Made by a program: the position numbers and the translations under genes. The notes under the pieces were generated by a model. The model was not told the DNA's origin and did no database searches. It saw only the letters and a list, made by a program, of their open reading frames with translations. Positions 1 to 7,245 of a DNA stretch of 53,233 nt are shown here, one piece after another. The stretch's first letter is position 1; each line of letters begins with the position of its first letter. Location: the NCBI GenBank assembly GCA_964609965.1, contig CAZSTS010000015.1:1-53233 (forward strand), read 5' to 3'. This stretch comes from JAHJDR01 sp964609965. GTDB lineage: Bacteria; UBA10199; JADGCS01.

Positions 1-16
1 ATGAGACCCAGGGAAA

Positions 17-44
17 CCCCGGACCAGCGTAGCGCAGTCCGGGG
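17..44 (-). terminator. GC-rich hairpin downstream of the first TSP3 gene
   Basis: Perfect 8-bp inverted repeat, CCCCGGAC at 17-24 and GTCCGGGG at 37-44, around a 12-nt loop. It lies about 40 nt past the stop codon of the leftward gene and is followed on the minus strand by only three T residues, so it could be a weak terminator or a small dispersed palindrome. The loop contains CGTAGCGC, also found at the centre of the palindrome at 2433-2610. Confidence 0.4.
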
Positions 45-81
45 AGGACGTCATTTTATTTTTTTATAAATTCAGCTCAAG

Positions 82-2361
82 TTATTTCATAGAGCGAAAT
101 CTTAAAATAACAACTGGAGCAAACATTGAGAAGATCAAGAAGAATAGACGTAGGTAATGAGGGCTCATAGCGGCTTGGTTAAGGCTACAGGCGCCACCAA
201 ATACTCCGTATAGGCCATCAATGATTTGTGTAGAGGGGACGCAAGCATCGCCAACACCATCGCCGTCTTCGTCTGTTTGGTCCTCATTTGCAATACTGAC
301 ACAGTTGTCACAGAGATCAAATACACCATCGCCATCTGAGTCTATGTCACCACAAGGATCAACTTCACAGGCATCACCAATGCCATCTTGATCTGTATCA
401 GATTGTCTGGGTTCACCATCGAGGTTATTAGGATCGTTTGGATCGAGGTCGTTAGGATCGCTGTTATTATTATCTAGATCCGCGGGATTATAGAGTCCAA
501 TACAGTTATCACAGCCGTCTTCATAGAGTTCCCAATTTGGATCACCAACACCATCAGCATCAGTATCTGTTTGAGATGGATTCATTGTGCATGGACAATT
601 ATCGAGTTCGTTTATGATGCCATCACCGTCTTTGTCAGCAGTAGGATTTGCTAGGAGATAATAAGGATCACAGTCAGAGGGTTGGCAAAGTTCAGTGTCT
701 CTGATACCATTTCCATCTTCGTCTTCTCCGTGGTAGGCCCAAGTATTACCATCAGCTGATTCATCGCATGTATCTTCACATTCACCAGTTTCTTCATCAA
801 TGTTATAGAGGTGCATTAAAGAAGTGCCTGAATTGTCTGAGTAGGCTCTTTTTGAGATGATATCATAAAAACCATGAGAAGAAGATGCGCCTGGAAGAAG
901 TGTGCTATCAAAGTAAGCATGATTAAGAATCACAGGCGCTGTGTTGTCATTCATACAAGTGAGCTGAATTTCTCTTTGTATAACAGTAGAAGTTTCGCTT
1001 CCAAGGACGGTGTCAACAAGAGTATCTGTAATTTCTGTAACACTAGCTGTGTCATATTTTAACGCAGTTCCTTCTGCACTATTTCTAAGAGAACAATTAA
1101 AAGTAGCACGACTGGCTACGTAGATGTCATTGTACCCATCAGGTTGTGTAAGAGAATATGTGATTTGAAGTGTTTCTTTTCCTAGTGAGCTTGTGGAAGT
1201 TATTTTGTTATCAGAGCTATGTCTGCTAGCAGTATCATCGGTTACATAGTCGGCAACATTACACCACAGGGCTGTGCCGCCTATTGTGGTGAAAGTTTTA
1301 AGATGGGCTATTCGCGTTATATTGTTTTCTGTGATCTCAAAGAAAATATCTGGAACATAGCCTAGTTCTGGAGGAAGGGGTATTCCAGATGAATCAAAAA
1401 CACTGCCCAAAAATTGTGGATTAGACAGATCTTTATTAAGGGCGGTTAAAATGCGTTCATTAAAAGCACCGACTGAAATAGTACCGAGTTCATAGTAACC
1501 TGCTGTTGTTTTTCCGAGGTAGATAATATTATAACCAGTGGCGTCTAGCCTGATTGATTTATAGGATTCAAAGGCAGGGGCCCAAGAGGCCCAAACAAAC
1601 GGACCGTCAGCTGGGGTTGGATCAGAGTAGTCATACACAATAATATCGTTAGTAATATTGGTGTCATCTTTCATGATACGGCTGGCTTCGTGCATGAGAA
1701 AGTGAAGTTGGTTATCATCAGTAATAAAAGGTACGCCGTATGTAGGTATTGCGTTAGAACCAGTGAATAGTAATTTAGCTGTATTGGTTGTATAGGGCGC
1801 AGCATAGTCAATGATGTTGTAAGTGGAGCCAGCATCCCATTCAGTGAGTTTAACGTCAAAAATGATATTAGGGGTTAGTGTATTAAAACCAGTAAAACAG
1901 AGAAAGTTTAGTTCTGTGTTGCCATCAGCGTTGCTGTCAGCAAGATAATAAACCCTTTGACCTTCTCTACATTCATCACCACTTCCGCTTGTGAATGTTT
2001 CGTAAACTGTTGTCAAATTGCCTTTGCTTGATCCGCCAAATTGAGCATTGAATTTATCATAGAATGTGAATGTGAGAGGAACTTCTGTCATTGTTGCTGT
2101 TGGATCAAGTGTGGCTGACGCATCTAAGTATTGGTAATACACCTGGATATAACCAGTGTCGTCTTTTTTAGTGTAGATCCATGCATTGTGCCCATATTTA
2201 TGGGCTCTGGCATCAGAAGGGACGTTCACTGTGTCTTTAGTCATTGTTTCGTGTAAACCTGTTTCGGCACAGATGTTTGTTGAGAATAAAAACACGGCGA
2301 GAAAAACAGAAATTCCAAAGGCTACCTGCTTAATCCATGTTTTGTTATTTAAGGCTCTCAT
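82..2361 (-). CDS. Secreted thrombospondin type 3 repeat protein with C-terminal sorting tail
   Basis: A 759-aa exported protein of unknown function. Residues 1-32 are a signal peptide. Residues about 33-540 form a large domain shared with the paralogue at 2830-5112; conserved anchors are W-[IL]-Y-T-K, an ECxxG segment followed by YYL, and HGFYDI or NGFYDI. From about residue 576 there are Asp-rich thrombospondin type 3 calcium-binding repeats of the form DxDGDGxxDxxDNC, with an Asn/Asp/Pro-rich expansion near residues 630-650. The tail reads GGACSLNQA (723-731), then a hydrophobic helix, then RFRSMK, which resembles MYXO-CTERM-type signals. The start is supported by AGGAG six bases upstream of ATG. 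TSP3 proteins of this type are usually cell-surface; surface anchoring here is inferred. The ligand or substrate is unknown. Confidence 0.85.
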   Translation of the reverse strand: MRALNNKTWIKQVAFGISVFLAVFLFSTNICAETGLHETMTKDTVNVPSDARAHKYGHNAWIYTKKDDTGYIQVYYQYLDASATLDPTATMTEVPLTFTFYDKFNAQFGGSSKGNLTTVYETFTSGSGDECREGQRVYYLADSNADGNTELNFLCFTGFNTLTPNIIFDVKLTEWDAGSTYNIIDYAAPYTTNTAKLLFTGSNAIPTYGVPFITDDNQLHFLMHEASRIMKDDTNITNDIIVYDYSDPTPADGPFVWASWAPAFESYKSIRLDATGYNIIYLGKTTAGYYELGTISVGAFNERILTALNKDLSNPQFLGSVFDSSGIPLPPELGYVPDIFFEITENNITRIAHLKTFTTIGGTALWCNVADYVTDDTASRHSSDNKITSTSSLGKETLQITYSLTQPDGYNDIYVASRATFNCSLRNSAEGTALKYDTASVTEITDTLVDTVLGSETSTVIQREIQLTCMNDNTAPVILNHAYFDSTLLPGASSSHGFYDIISKRAYSDNSGTSLMHLYNIDEETGECEDTCDESADGNTWAYHGEDEDGNGIRDTELCQPSDCDPYYLLANPTADKDGDGIINELDNCPCTMNPSQTDTDADGVGDPNWELYEDGCDNCIGLYNPADLDNNNSDPNDLDPNDPNNLDGEPRQSDTDQDGIGDACEVDPCGDIDSDGDGVFDLCDNCVSIANEDQTDEDGDGVGDACVPSTQIIDGLYGVFGGACSLNQAAMSPHYLRLFFLIFSMFAPVVILRFRSMK

Positions 2362-2372
2362 AATTAGCTCCT

Positions 2373-2418
2373 AGTTGCCTTTTTTTGTTTTTGAGCTGAC
2401 CCCAGCTATTAGGCAACT
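2373..2418 (-). promoter_or_regulatory. Inverted repeat beside the TSP3 gene ribosome-binding site
   Basis: AGTTGCC at 2373-2379 and GGCAACT at 2412-2418 can pair in the leader of the gene starting at 2361. The arm nearest the gene abuts the AGGAG ribosome-binding site. The pairing is only 7 bp, so a role is uncertain, but the second paralogue has a stronger hairpin at the same place. Confidence 0.3.
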
Positions 2419-2432
2419 GTCATACGTTGGTG

Positions 2433-2610
2433 AGGACTCTCTAAAAAACACCTTTTACTGCAACAATGCTTTTTGGCTTGCAACTTCGTCAAATTTCACA
2501 AAAAGTCCTCAACGTAGCGCCTTGGCTACGCTTCCGGGATTTTTGTTTATTTTCCTCGTTTCAGCTCAAAGATCATTGTTTCGTAACAAAGCTATTTTTC
2601 AGAGAGTCCT
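2433..2610. repeat. 178-bp imperfect palindrome
   Basis: The outer arms AGGACTCTCT and AGAGAGTCCT are perfect complements, and many internal blocks also pair, including AACAATG with CATTGTT and ACAAAAA with TTTTTGT. The symmetry centre is at 2521.5, where CGTAGC (2513-2518) pairs with GCTACG (2525-2530). It has no coding capacity of its own and looks like a MITE- or REP-like non-autonomous element lying in the leader of the first TSP3 gene. An open reading frame crossing it is incidental. Confidence 0.75.
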
Positions 2611-2645
2611 AAATACCTATAACTCTATTATAGCAAAAATCGTTC

Positions 2646-2675
2646 CATTTGAGTGACGCATAATTACCTCAAATG
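2646..2675. repeat. Short hairpin CATTTGAG/CTCAAATG
   Basis: Perfect 8-bp inverted repeat (2646-2653 and 2668-2675) with a 14-nt loop, between the long palindrome and the conserved upstream element of the first TSP3 gene. No function assigned. Confidence 0.4.
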
Positions 2676-2693
2676 ACGTACTTGCTACTTAGC

Positions 2694-2718
2694 AAAGAAC
2701 CAACAAAAACAAGTAGAT
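2694..2718 (-). promoter_or_regulatory. 25-nt upstream element shared by both TSP3 paralogues (copy 1)
   Basis: On the minus strand this begins ATCTACTTGT and continues T-rich through TTGGTT. It matches the element at 5221-5245 at 22 of 25 positions. It lies 333 nt upstream of the start codon, or about 155 nt if the palindrome at 2433-2610 is discounted. It is probably a promoter or regulator-binding element duplicated with the gene; I cannot place a confident -10 box. Confidence 0.5.
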
Positions 2719-2784
2719 GCGATTATTGTCAATAACCTGTCGTTATTATTATATAATTTGACAGATCTCTCTAGGGTGCTATGT

Positions 2785-2809
2785 CCCCGTTATTTCACGG
2801 ATAACGGGG
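2785..2809 (-). terminator. Hairpin downstream of the second TSP3 gene
   Basis: CCCCGTTAT (2785-2793) and ATAACGGGG (2801-2809) form a perfect 9-bp stem with a 7-nt loop, 21 nt past the stop codon of the leftward gene. There is no strong T-run after it on the minus strand, so termination is plausible but not certain. Confidence 0.5.
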
Positions 2810-2829
2810 GTTTCAGTGCCTAAAAACAA

Positions 2830-5112
2830 TTATCGCAAATTCTTTTTCATTCTATTTCTTCGCAAAGCGATAAAACTTAAGAGAGAGATCAATAAAATTG
2901 AAAGCCAAGAGGTGTTTGATCCTCTGGCTTGAGATAAATTACAGTCACAATCAAAACCACCTTTGACAGTGTAGGCTGCCAAGATTTCTTCAGGCGTTTC
3001 TTGTGGCTCAGGTTCAGGATCATCTGGTGGAGGTACTTCAGAAACTTCAACAGGAGGTATTTCACATTCATCTCCCCAACCATTGCCATTAGAGTCGAGC
3101 TGTCTTACATCTGTGTCGAGAGGGCTAAGAAGACCGTCGCCGTTATGGTCCCAATAAGCAGGGTTTGGTACTAGTGGACAGTTGTCGCAACCATTTTGCC
3201 ATTCATAGAGTGAAGGGTCTTCTTGAAAGTTTGGATCTAAGACCTCACAAACAAGATCGCCATCAGGGTCCCATTGATCAGGGTTCCATGTACAAGGACA
3301 GCAGTCCTCAAAGTTTCTCCAACCATCATTTTCATAGTCACCATAGGGATCAGCATTGATAACCTCCAGTGTACAACCAGGGTTTTCACACCAGTCAGCA
3401 TAGCCATCACCATCTTCAAAACCATTATTATCAACAACAGGTGCTCCTGAAGGTGTTTCAGTACAGGATCTGCATTTTCTCAGATCAATGGGAAAGTCTA
3501 TTTGATAAAGGTGTTCCAGGTAGTTTTCTTTTTTATCTTTGCTCAGGTTTAGCCCAACAATGTCATAGAAACCATTTGTCGATATCTTATTGGTGAAGTT
3601 CTCAATTTTATGAACATTGAGAAATGATGGAAATAGGTTATCGCGCATACAGGTTTCTTGTATTTCTAGAGGGATTTTTACGCTTGGATCTGTAACAAGA
3701 GCAGGGTTATCTGTGATGATGACATTTTCTTCAGCACGAGAAATAGGAATATCTGAATATTTACCACTACAGTTGGGTGTGCGTATTGTTGTAGCGTAAA
3801 TATCATTAAGCTCATCCAGTTGTGTGCGTGCATAGGCTAGAATGTATTTTGTAGGATGAAAAATCGGTTTAAGATTAGGCATTACATTCCAAGGGATTAT
3901 CTGTTTTACTACAGGTTCGTAGGCTGTTGAAGCTCCAATCATAGGAAGCGCGAGCATGGCGGGGGGGAGGCTAGGTATAACCCTTGCGAGTGATAAGGGT
4001 TTTTTAATTTCTAATTGCCAACGCCTGTGTTCATTGTCAGACAAAATATCGGCATGGTCACACCATTCTGGCGTGTCATATGAGCCTGACACTGTAGAAT
4101 CATAAGGTACGGGCCAATTGAGTTTGAGGTAGGCAATGCGTCCCACAGATGAGCTGTCTACGGGTTCCATTTCGAAGAAAATAAATTCATGATCATCAGG
4201 ACCAAATTGTGTGTGCATGAGGTTTTCTTCTAAATTAGTGATGATGACATCATGCTGCTTTCCTCCAATTGTTCCGAAGATCGTTGTAAGACCAATTTCG
4301 TTGGGATCTTCTTCAGATATCTTTGAAAGAAACGTAATCATTCTTCTGTTTTCTCCACCGAGTTTAGGATAATTGTAGATTAAATTATTAGTATCCTGAT
4401 TGGCAAGATAGGCTGGCCAGAAATAAGTAGAAGCTAAGTCTGGGTCATGAATAAGTTCATAGCCAAGGGCTGAGTCATCAGAGTAAAAATTTACGAGATG
4501 ATGGCCTAGAAGATGTATTCTACCATCTGTAGTTGTAAATACTATGTAAGCAGAAGCTGATCCAGAAACACCCATTGCAATGTTTTTGTCTTGAGAAACA
4601 TCATAGGATTTGACATCAAAACCTCCAGGAAAGGTGAGGGGAATATCGTACATGGGCGATGTTCCTGTTCCAGTTGGAATATAATCAGTAATGCAGCCTG
4701 CGTTGATTTCTTTTTGTCTGTTATTTTGTGAATCTCTTAGATAGTAATAAAGGAAACCTGGTCCGCATTCTTCAAAGGTTAGTGCCCCATAAAATTCATA
4801 AAGTCTGATGGATCTGGCTATTTCCCGACCCCATAAAGGGCTGTATTTGTTAGATTTTGAATGAGTGAGCTGAACTTCAGTAAGAATGCCTGCATCTAGT
4901 CTTTGGAGATGGACCTGTAAGAAGCCCTCGTCGTCCATTTTTGTGTAGAGCCAATCGTTTAGACCTGCTTGATAATTTGCTTGTGGTCCTGAGCGATAAT
5001 ACAGTGGTTCATTGGTTGTAGGTTGGACTATTTTTGCTGAGGCGGGCAGGCTCACCGTCAGCGCGAGACCAATGATAAATGACCAAATGATTAATTTAAT
5101 GATTAACTTCAT
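2830..5112 (-). CDS. Secreted TSP3-repeat paralogue with C-terminal sorting tail
   Basis: A 760-aa paralogue of the protein at 82-2361. The signal peptide ends near SLPASAK (residue 27). The large N-terminal domain shares WLYTKMDDEG, the ECGPG/YYYL segment, a QETCMRDN segment and the NGFYDIV block with its neighbour. Asp-rich TSP3-like repeats follow from about residue 570 (DGDGYAD, DPDGD, DNNGFEDGDG), less regular than in the first copy. The tail carries GGFDCDCNLSQA (from residue 718), a hydrophobic helix and the basic end RRNRMKKNLR. The ATG is preceded by AGGAG at the same spacing as in the paralogue, and that site can pair with an upstream CTCCTAATTTG. The gene pair probably arose by tandem duplication including its promoter region. 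Function unknown; surface location inferred. Confidence 0.85.
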   Translation of the reverse strand: MKLIIKLIIWSFIIGLALTVSLPASAKIVQPTTNEPLYYRSGPQANYQAGLNDWLYTKMDDEGFLQVHLQRLDAGILTEVQLTHSKSNKYSPLWGREIARSIRLYEFYGALTFEECGPGFLYYYLRDSQNNRQKEINAGCITDYIPTGTGTSPMYDIPLTFPGGFDVKSYDVSQDKNIAMGVSGSASAYIVFTTTDGRIHLLGHHLVNFYSDDSALGYELIHDPDLASTYFWPAYLANQDTNNLIYNYPKLGGENRRMITFLSKISEEDPNEIGLTTIFGTIGGKQHDVIITNLEENLMHTQFGPDDHEFIFFEMEPVDSSSVGRIAYLKLNWPVPYDSTVSGSYDTPEWCDHADILSDNEHRRWQLEIKKPLSLARVIPSLPPAMLALPMIGASTAYEPVVKQIIPWNVMPNLKPIFHPTKYILAYARTQLDELNDIYATTIRTPNCSGKYSDIPISRAEENVIITDNPALVTDPSVKIPLEIQETCMRDNLFPSFLNVHKIENFTNKISTNGFYDIVGLNLSKDKKENYLEHLYQIDFPIDLRKCRSCTETPSGAPVVDNNGFEDGDGYADWCENPGCTLEVINADPYGDYENDGWRNFEDCCPCTWNPDQWDPDGDLVCEVLDPNFQEDPSLYEWQNGCDNCPLVPNPAYWDHNGDGLLSPLDTDVRQLDSNGNGWGDECEIPPVEVSEVPPPDDPEPEPQETPEEILAAYTVKGGFDCDCNLSQARGSNTSWLSILLISLLSFIALRRNRMKKNLR

Positions 5113-5118
5113 AATTCG

Positions 5119-5183
5119 CTCCTAATTTGTAGTATTCCCAACTCCTAAGGACTAGTAATGCAAATTACATTCCAAATTAGGAG
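5119..5183 (-). promoter_or_regulatory. Inverted repeat sequestering the ribosome-binding site of the second TSP3 gene
   Basis: CTCCTAATTTG (5119-5129 on the plus strand) and CAAATTAGGAG (5173-5183) are perfect 11-bp complements. In the leftward mRNA the distal arm CTCCTAATTTG can pair with CAAATTAGGAG, which contains the AGGAG ribosome-binding site of the gene starting at 5112. The loop is 43 nt. This suggests translational control, for example a thermometer, a protein-bound leader or an antisense-opened structure. Confidence 0.5.
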
Positions 5184-5220
5184 AAAAGATGATGAAAGGA
5201 GAGGTTTCGGCGCAATCCTG

Positions 5221-5245
5221 AAAAAACCAAAAAATACAAGTAGAT
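5221..5245 (-). promoter_or_regulatory. 25-nt upstream element shared by both TSP3 paralogues (copy 2)
   Basis: It matches the element at 2694-2718 at 22 of 25 positions and lies 109 nt upstream of the second TSP3 start codon. Conservation between paralogues whose intervening leader is not alignable argues for a regulatory role. Confidence 0.5.
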
Positions 5246-5283
5246 ATGATTTATTTTTAAGAGCGCATTAATATATATAGATA

Positions 5284-6225
5284 TTAGGAAAGCTTGTTTG
5301 AGAGCCAATTTATGATAATTTTCTCAATTTGAGAATTTCCATTGTGATTGATTTCACGGATACCCATGGGGGAGGTGGAATTGATTTCTGTGACTTTATC
5401 ACCCAAGACATCAAGGCCTACAAAGTAAAGCCCTAATTCTTGAAGGGTTTTTCTGATTTTGTTTACTATTTCCCTATCGCGTTTTGTGATCACTGCCTTG
5501 GCTAATTTTGCACCGCTGTGTAAATTTCCTCTAAAATCTTTTTTAGAAGGGATGCGCACAAAAGCGCCCAGAATTTTGCCATCTAATAACAAAATGCGCT
5601 TGTCACCTTTAGTGGCTTCAGGGAGATATTCTTGGGCCATGATATACTGAGTTTGGTTTGTTGTGAGAATATCGATAATTGAATTTAATGAAGGATCTTT
5701 GGCATCGACTTTGACTACACCACTTCCACCGCTGAGATTGAGAGGTTTGAGCACTGCCATTTTATGCTTTGTGACAAAACTGTGGATGATGTCTCTTTTT
5801 TGGCTCACGAGACTATCAGCTGCGATGTCTTTAAAGTGAAAAGTAAATATTTTTTCGTTGGCTAGCTTAATTCCTGAGGGGTTGTTAATCAAAAAAGTCT
5901 GGCCTGACAAAATCTCCAACATTGAAAGATGATCAATGTAGTGTAAATCAACGGGAGGGTCTTTTCTAATGAAAACAGCATCAGTATTGGCGAGATTGAG
6001 AGTTTTGTGGCCAGTAACTGTATACGAAAACTTATTTTTGGTGTGTTTGACCTGAACCCTGTTTAAAGTTGCATGAACAGTGCTGTTAAGAAGAACGAGA
6101 TCTTTAAGCTCACAATGATAGCATTCCCATTTTCTTTTTAAAACTTCTTTCATCAAAAAAAAGGTTGTTTCAGCAATAGGATCAAAGGTTTGTAAAGGAT
6201 CACCTATGAAGATGATTTTTTTCAT
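5284..6225 (-). CDS. gshB: Glutathione synthetase (ATP-grasp)
   Basis: A 313-aa protein of the prokaryotic glutathione synthetase family (about 315 aa), which ligates glycine to gamma-glutamylcysteine with ATP in the cytoplasm. Visible features: the N-terminal KIIFIGDPLQTFDPIAETTF segment of the GSH-S N domain, the ATP-grasp phosphate-binding loop KPLNLSGGSGVV, the QEYLPEATKGDKRILLLDG strand pair, and the C-terminal VTEINSTSPMGIREIN block typical of GshB. The partner enzyme GshA is not in this window. The start is the first Met; no clear Shine-Dalgarno is visible because a heptad array begins a few bases upstream. A glyoxalase II gene at 39304 would use glutathione, which fits. Confidence in family is high; substrate specificity is inferred. 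Confidence 0.92.
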   Translation of the reverse strand: MKKIIFIGDPLQTFDPIAETTFFLMKEVLKRKWECYHCELKDLVLLNSTVHATLNRVQVKHTKNKFSYTVTGHKTLNLANTDAVFIRKDPPVDLHYIDHLSMLEILSGQTFLINNPSGIKLANEKIFTFHFKDIAADSLVSQKRDIIHSFVTKHKMAVLKPLNLSGGSGVVKVDAKDPSLNSIIDILTTNQTQYIMAQEYLPEATKGDKRILLLDGKILGAFVRIPSKKDFRGNLHSGAKLAKAVITKRDREIVNKIRKTLQELGLYFVGLDVLGDKVTEINSTSPMGIREINHNGNSQIEKIIINWLSNKLS

Positions 6226-6233
6226 TGTGCTTC

Positions 6234-6268
6234 GTGGATAGTGGATAGTGGATCGTAGATCGAGGATT
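6234..6268. repeat. Period-7 degenerate array
   Basis: Five consecutive heptads related to GTGGATA (ending GTAGATC, GAGGATT). It fills the space directly upstream of gshB and sits beside the octad array at 6281-6336. Confidence 0.8.
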
Positions 6269-6280
6269 ATTTTTTCCGTA

Positions 6281-6336
6281 GGTTCATAGGTTCACGGGTT
6301 CACAGGTTCGTTGGCTCGTAGGCGCGTAGGCTCATC
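6281..6336. repeat. Period-8 degenerate array
   Basis: Seven consecutive octads related to GGTTCATA or GGCTCGTA with strict 8-bp phase. The last unit contains the TGA stop codon (plus-strand TCA at 6332-6334) of the leftward gene. Confidence 0.8.
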
Positions 6337-6985
6337 GTTTTTTCACATCCTTCAAATAAAAGATCTTCTTTTCATATTTACCAGATCGACCTTTAACAAT
6401 GAGTGTTATTGATTTGGGTTTTTTGGTTGGGGGAAAGTAGAGAACGCCACCTAGTGTCATGCCAGGGGGGATGCGTTTGATACTGCCAAGACTGTTATTC
6501 TCAAAAGCAATGAGCTTGTTTAGTTTAGCCCTATTTTCCAAGCTTTTTGTGAGCACAGCTACACCACCAACTGAAAGAGCTCCCATAGCCAGTCCAAAAG
6601 CTACATCACTGTTTCCTCGTGAAGTACCTAAAGCCGCAATGCCTAGGCCCACAGCTAAAACTGTTGGGACAATAGATGCGCCAGGTTTCTTGTGTTCAAT
6701 GGCTCGAATTTGATCCATGGTGAGCAACCCTTGTGAGTATTTTTTCTTATCATCCAAGTAAATTTCTTTGGGTCTAAACGAGACATATTTACCCGTTGTA
6801 TTTGTAAAGCCAATTTCGACAGCTGTGTAATGCTTTTTCTTTTTATAGCTGTAAACTTGGGCTTCGACTTTATTGTGGATAGTTTGAACTGCTGAACTGG
6901 GACCTTTTTTGCTTCTGGCAAAGGCTGTGCTAGGTTGCGCAAGAATCACGCAAGTTACTAAAAATATTGATAAAAGTCTTTTCAT
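6332..6985 (-). CDS. Secreted or membrane hypothetical protein with Gly/Ala-rich segment
   Basis: A 217-aa protein that I do not recognise. Residues 1-24 are a signal peptide ending at TAFARSKK. Residues 25-100 are polar and predicted beta-rich (VEAQVYSYKKKKHY, then FTNTTGKYVSF). Residues about 105-150 are Gly/Ala-rich and hydrophobic (VLAVGLGIAALG, LAMGALSVGG), resembling a glycine zipper or a pair of short membrane helices. The C-terminal 60 residues are basic and end with a possible beta-sandwich strand pair (GGVLYFPP, ITLIVKGRSG). ATG follows GAGGGGG at good spacing. The stop codon lies in an octad array. It is probably an envelope protein; nothing in the neighbourhood fixes its role. Confidence 0.7.
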   Translation of the reverse strand: MKRLLSIFLVTCVILAQPSTAFARSKKGPSSAVQTIHNKVEAQVYSYKKKKHYTAVEIGFTNTTGKYVSFRPKEIYLDDKKKYSQGLLTMDQIRAIEHKKPGASIVPTVLAVGLGIAALGTSRGNSDVAFGLAMGALSVGGVAVLTKSLENRAKLNKLIAFENNSLGSIKRIPPGMTLGGVLYFPPTKKPKSITLIVKGRSGKYEKKIFYLKDVKKR

Positions 6986-7097
6986 AATACCCCCTCAGTG
7001 TTGGCTTTAGGCTTAATAACTCTATAAGTAACGATTCTTACAAAGAAAAGGTTTTTTTTAATATGGTCGTTGTGTTGAACCTAATTTAAAAATAGTA

Positions 7098-7225
7098 GGG
7101 GCACCTCAAAAAACTACCCATCTGCGGTGTTGAATTAAAAATCGTGCTCAGTTACGTACTTGTATGCACGCTCCTTCGCACGGTTTTTAATCCGCCTTGC
7201 ATCTAGGCAGTTTTTAGAAGTGCCT
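7098..7225. repeat. 128-bp palindromic repeat (REP/MITE-like)
   Basis: Outer arms GGGGCACCTCAAAAAACT (from 7098) and GGCAGTTTTTAGAAGTGCC (7206-7224) pair imperfectly. Inner arms ATTAAAAATCGTGC (7134-7147) and GCACGGTTTTTAAT (7178-7191) pair at 13 of 14 positions. A half-copy of the outer arm lies at 49785-49805, so this is a dispersed element. It occupies the leader of the glycosyltransferase gene. Confidence 0.75.
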
Positions 7226-7245
7226 GTAAGAGAGATGGAAGATTT

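Noticed and set aside
2375..2656. 93-aa plus-strand open frame upstream of the first TSP3 gene
   Set aside because: It runs through the 178-bp palindrome, has no protein-like composition and no ribosome-binding site.
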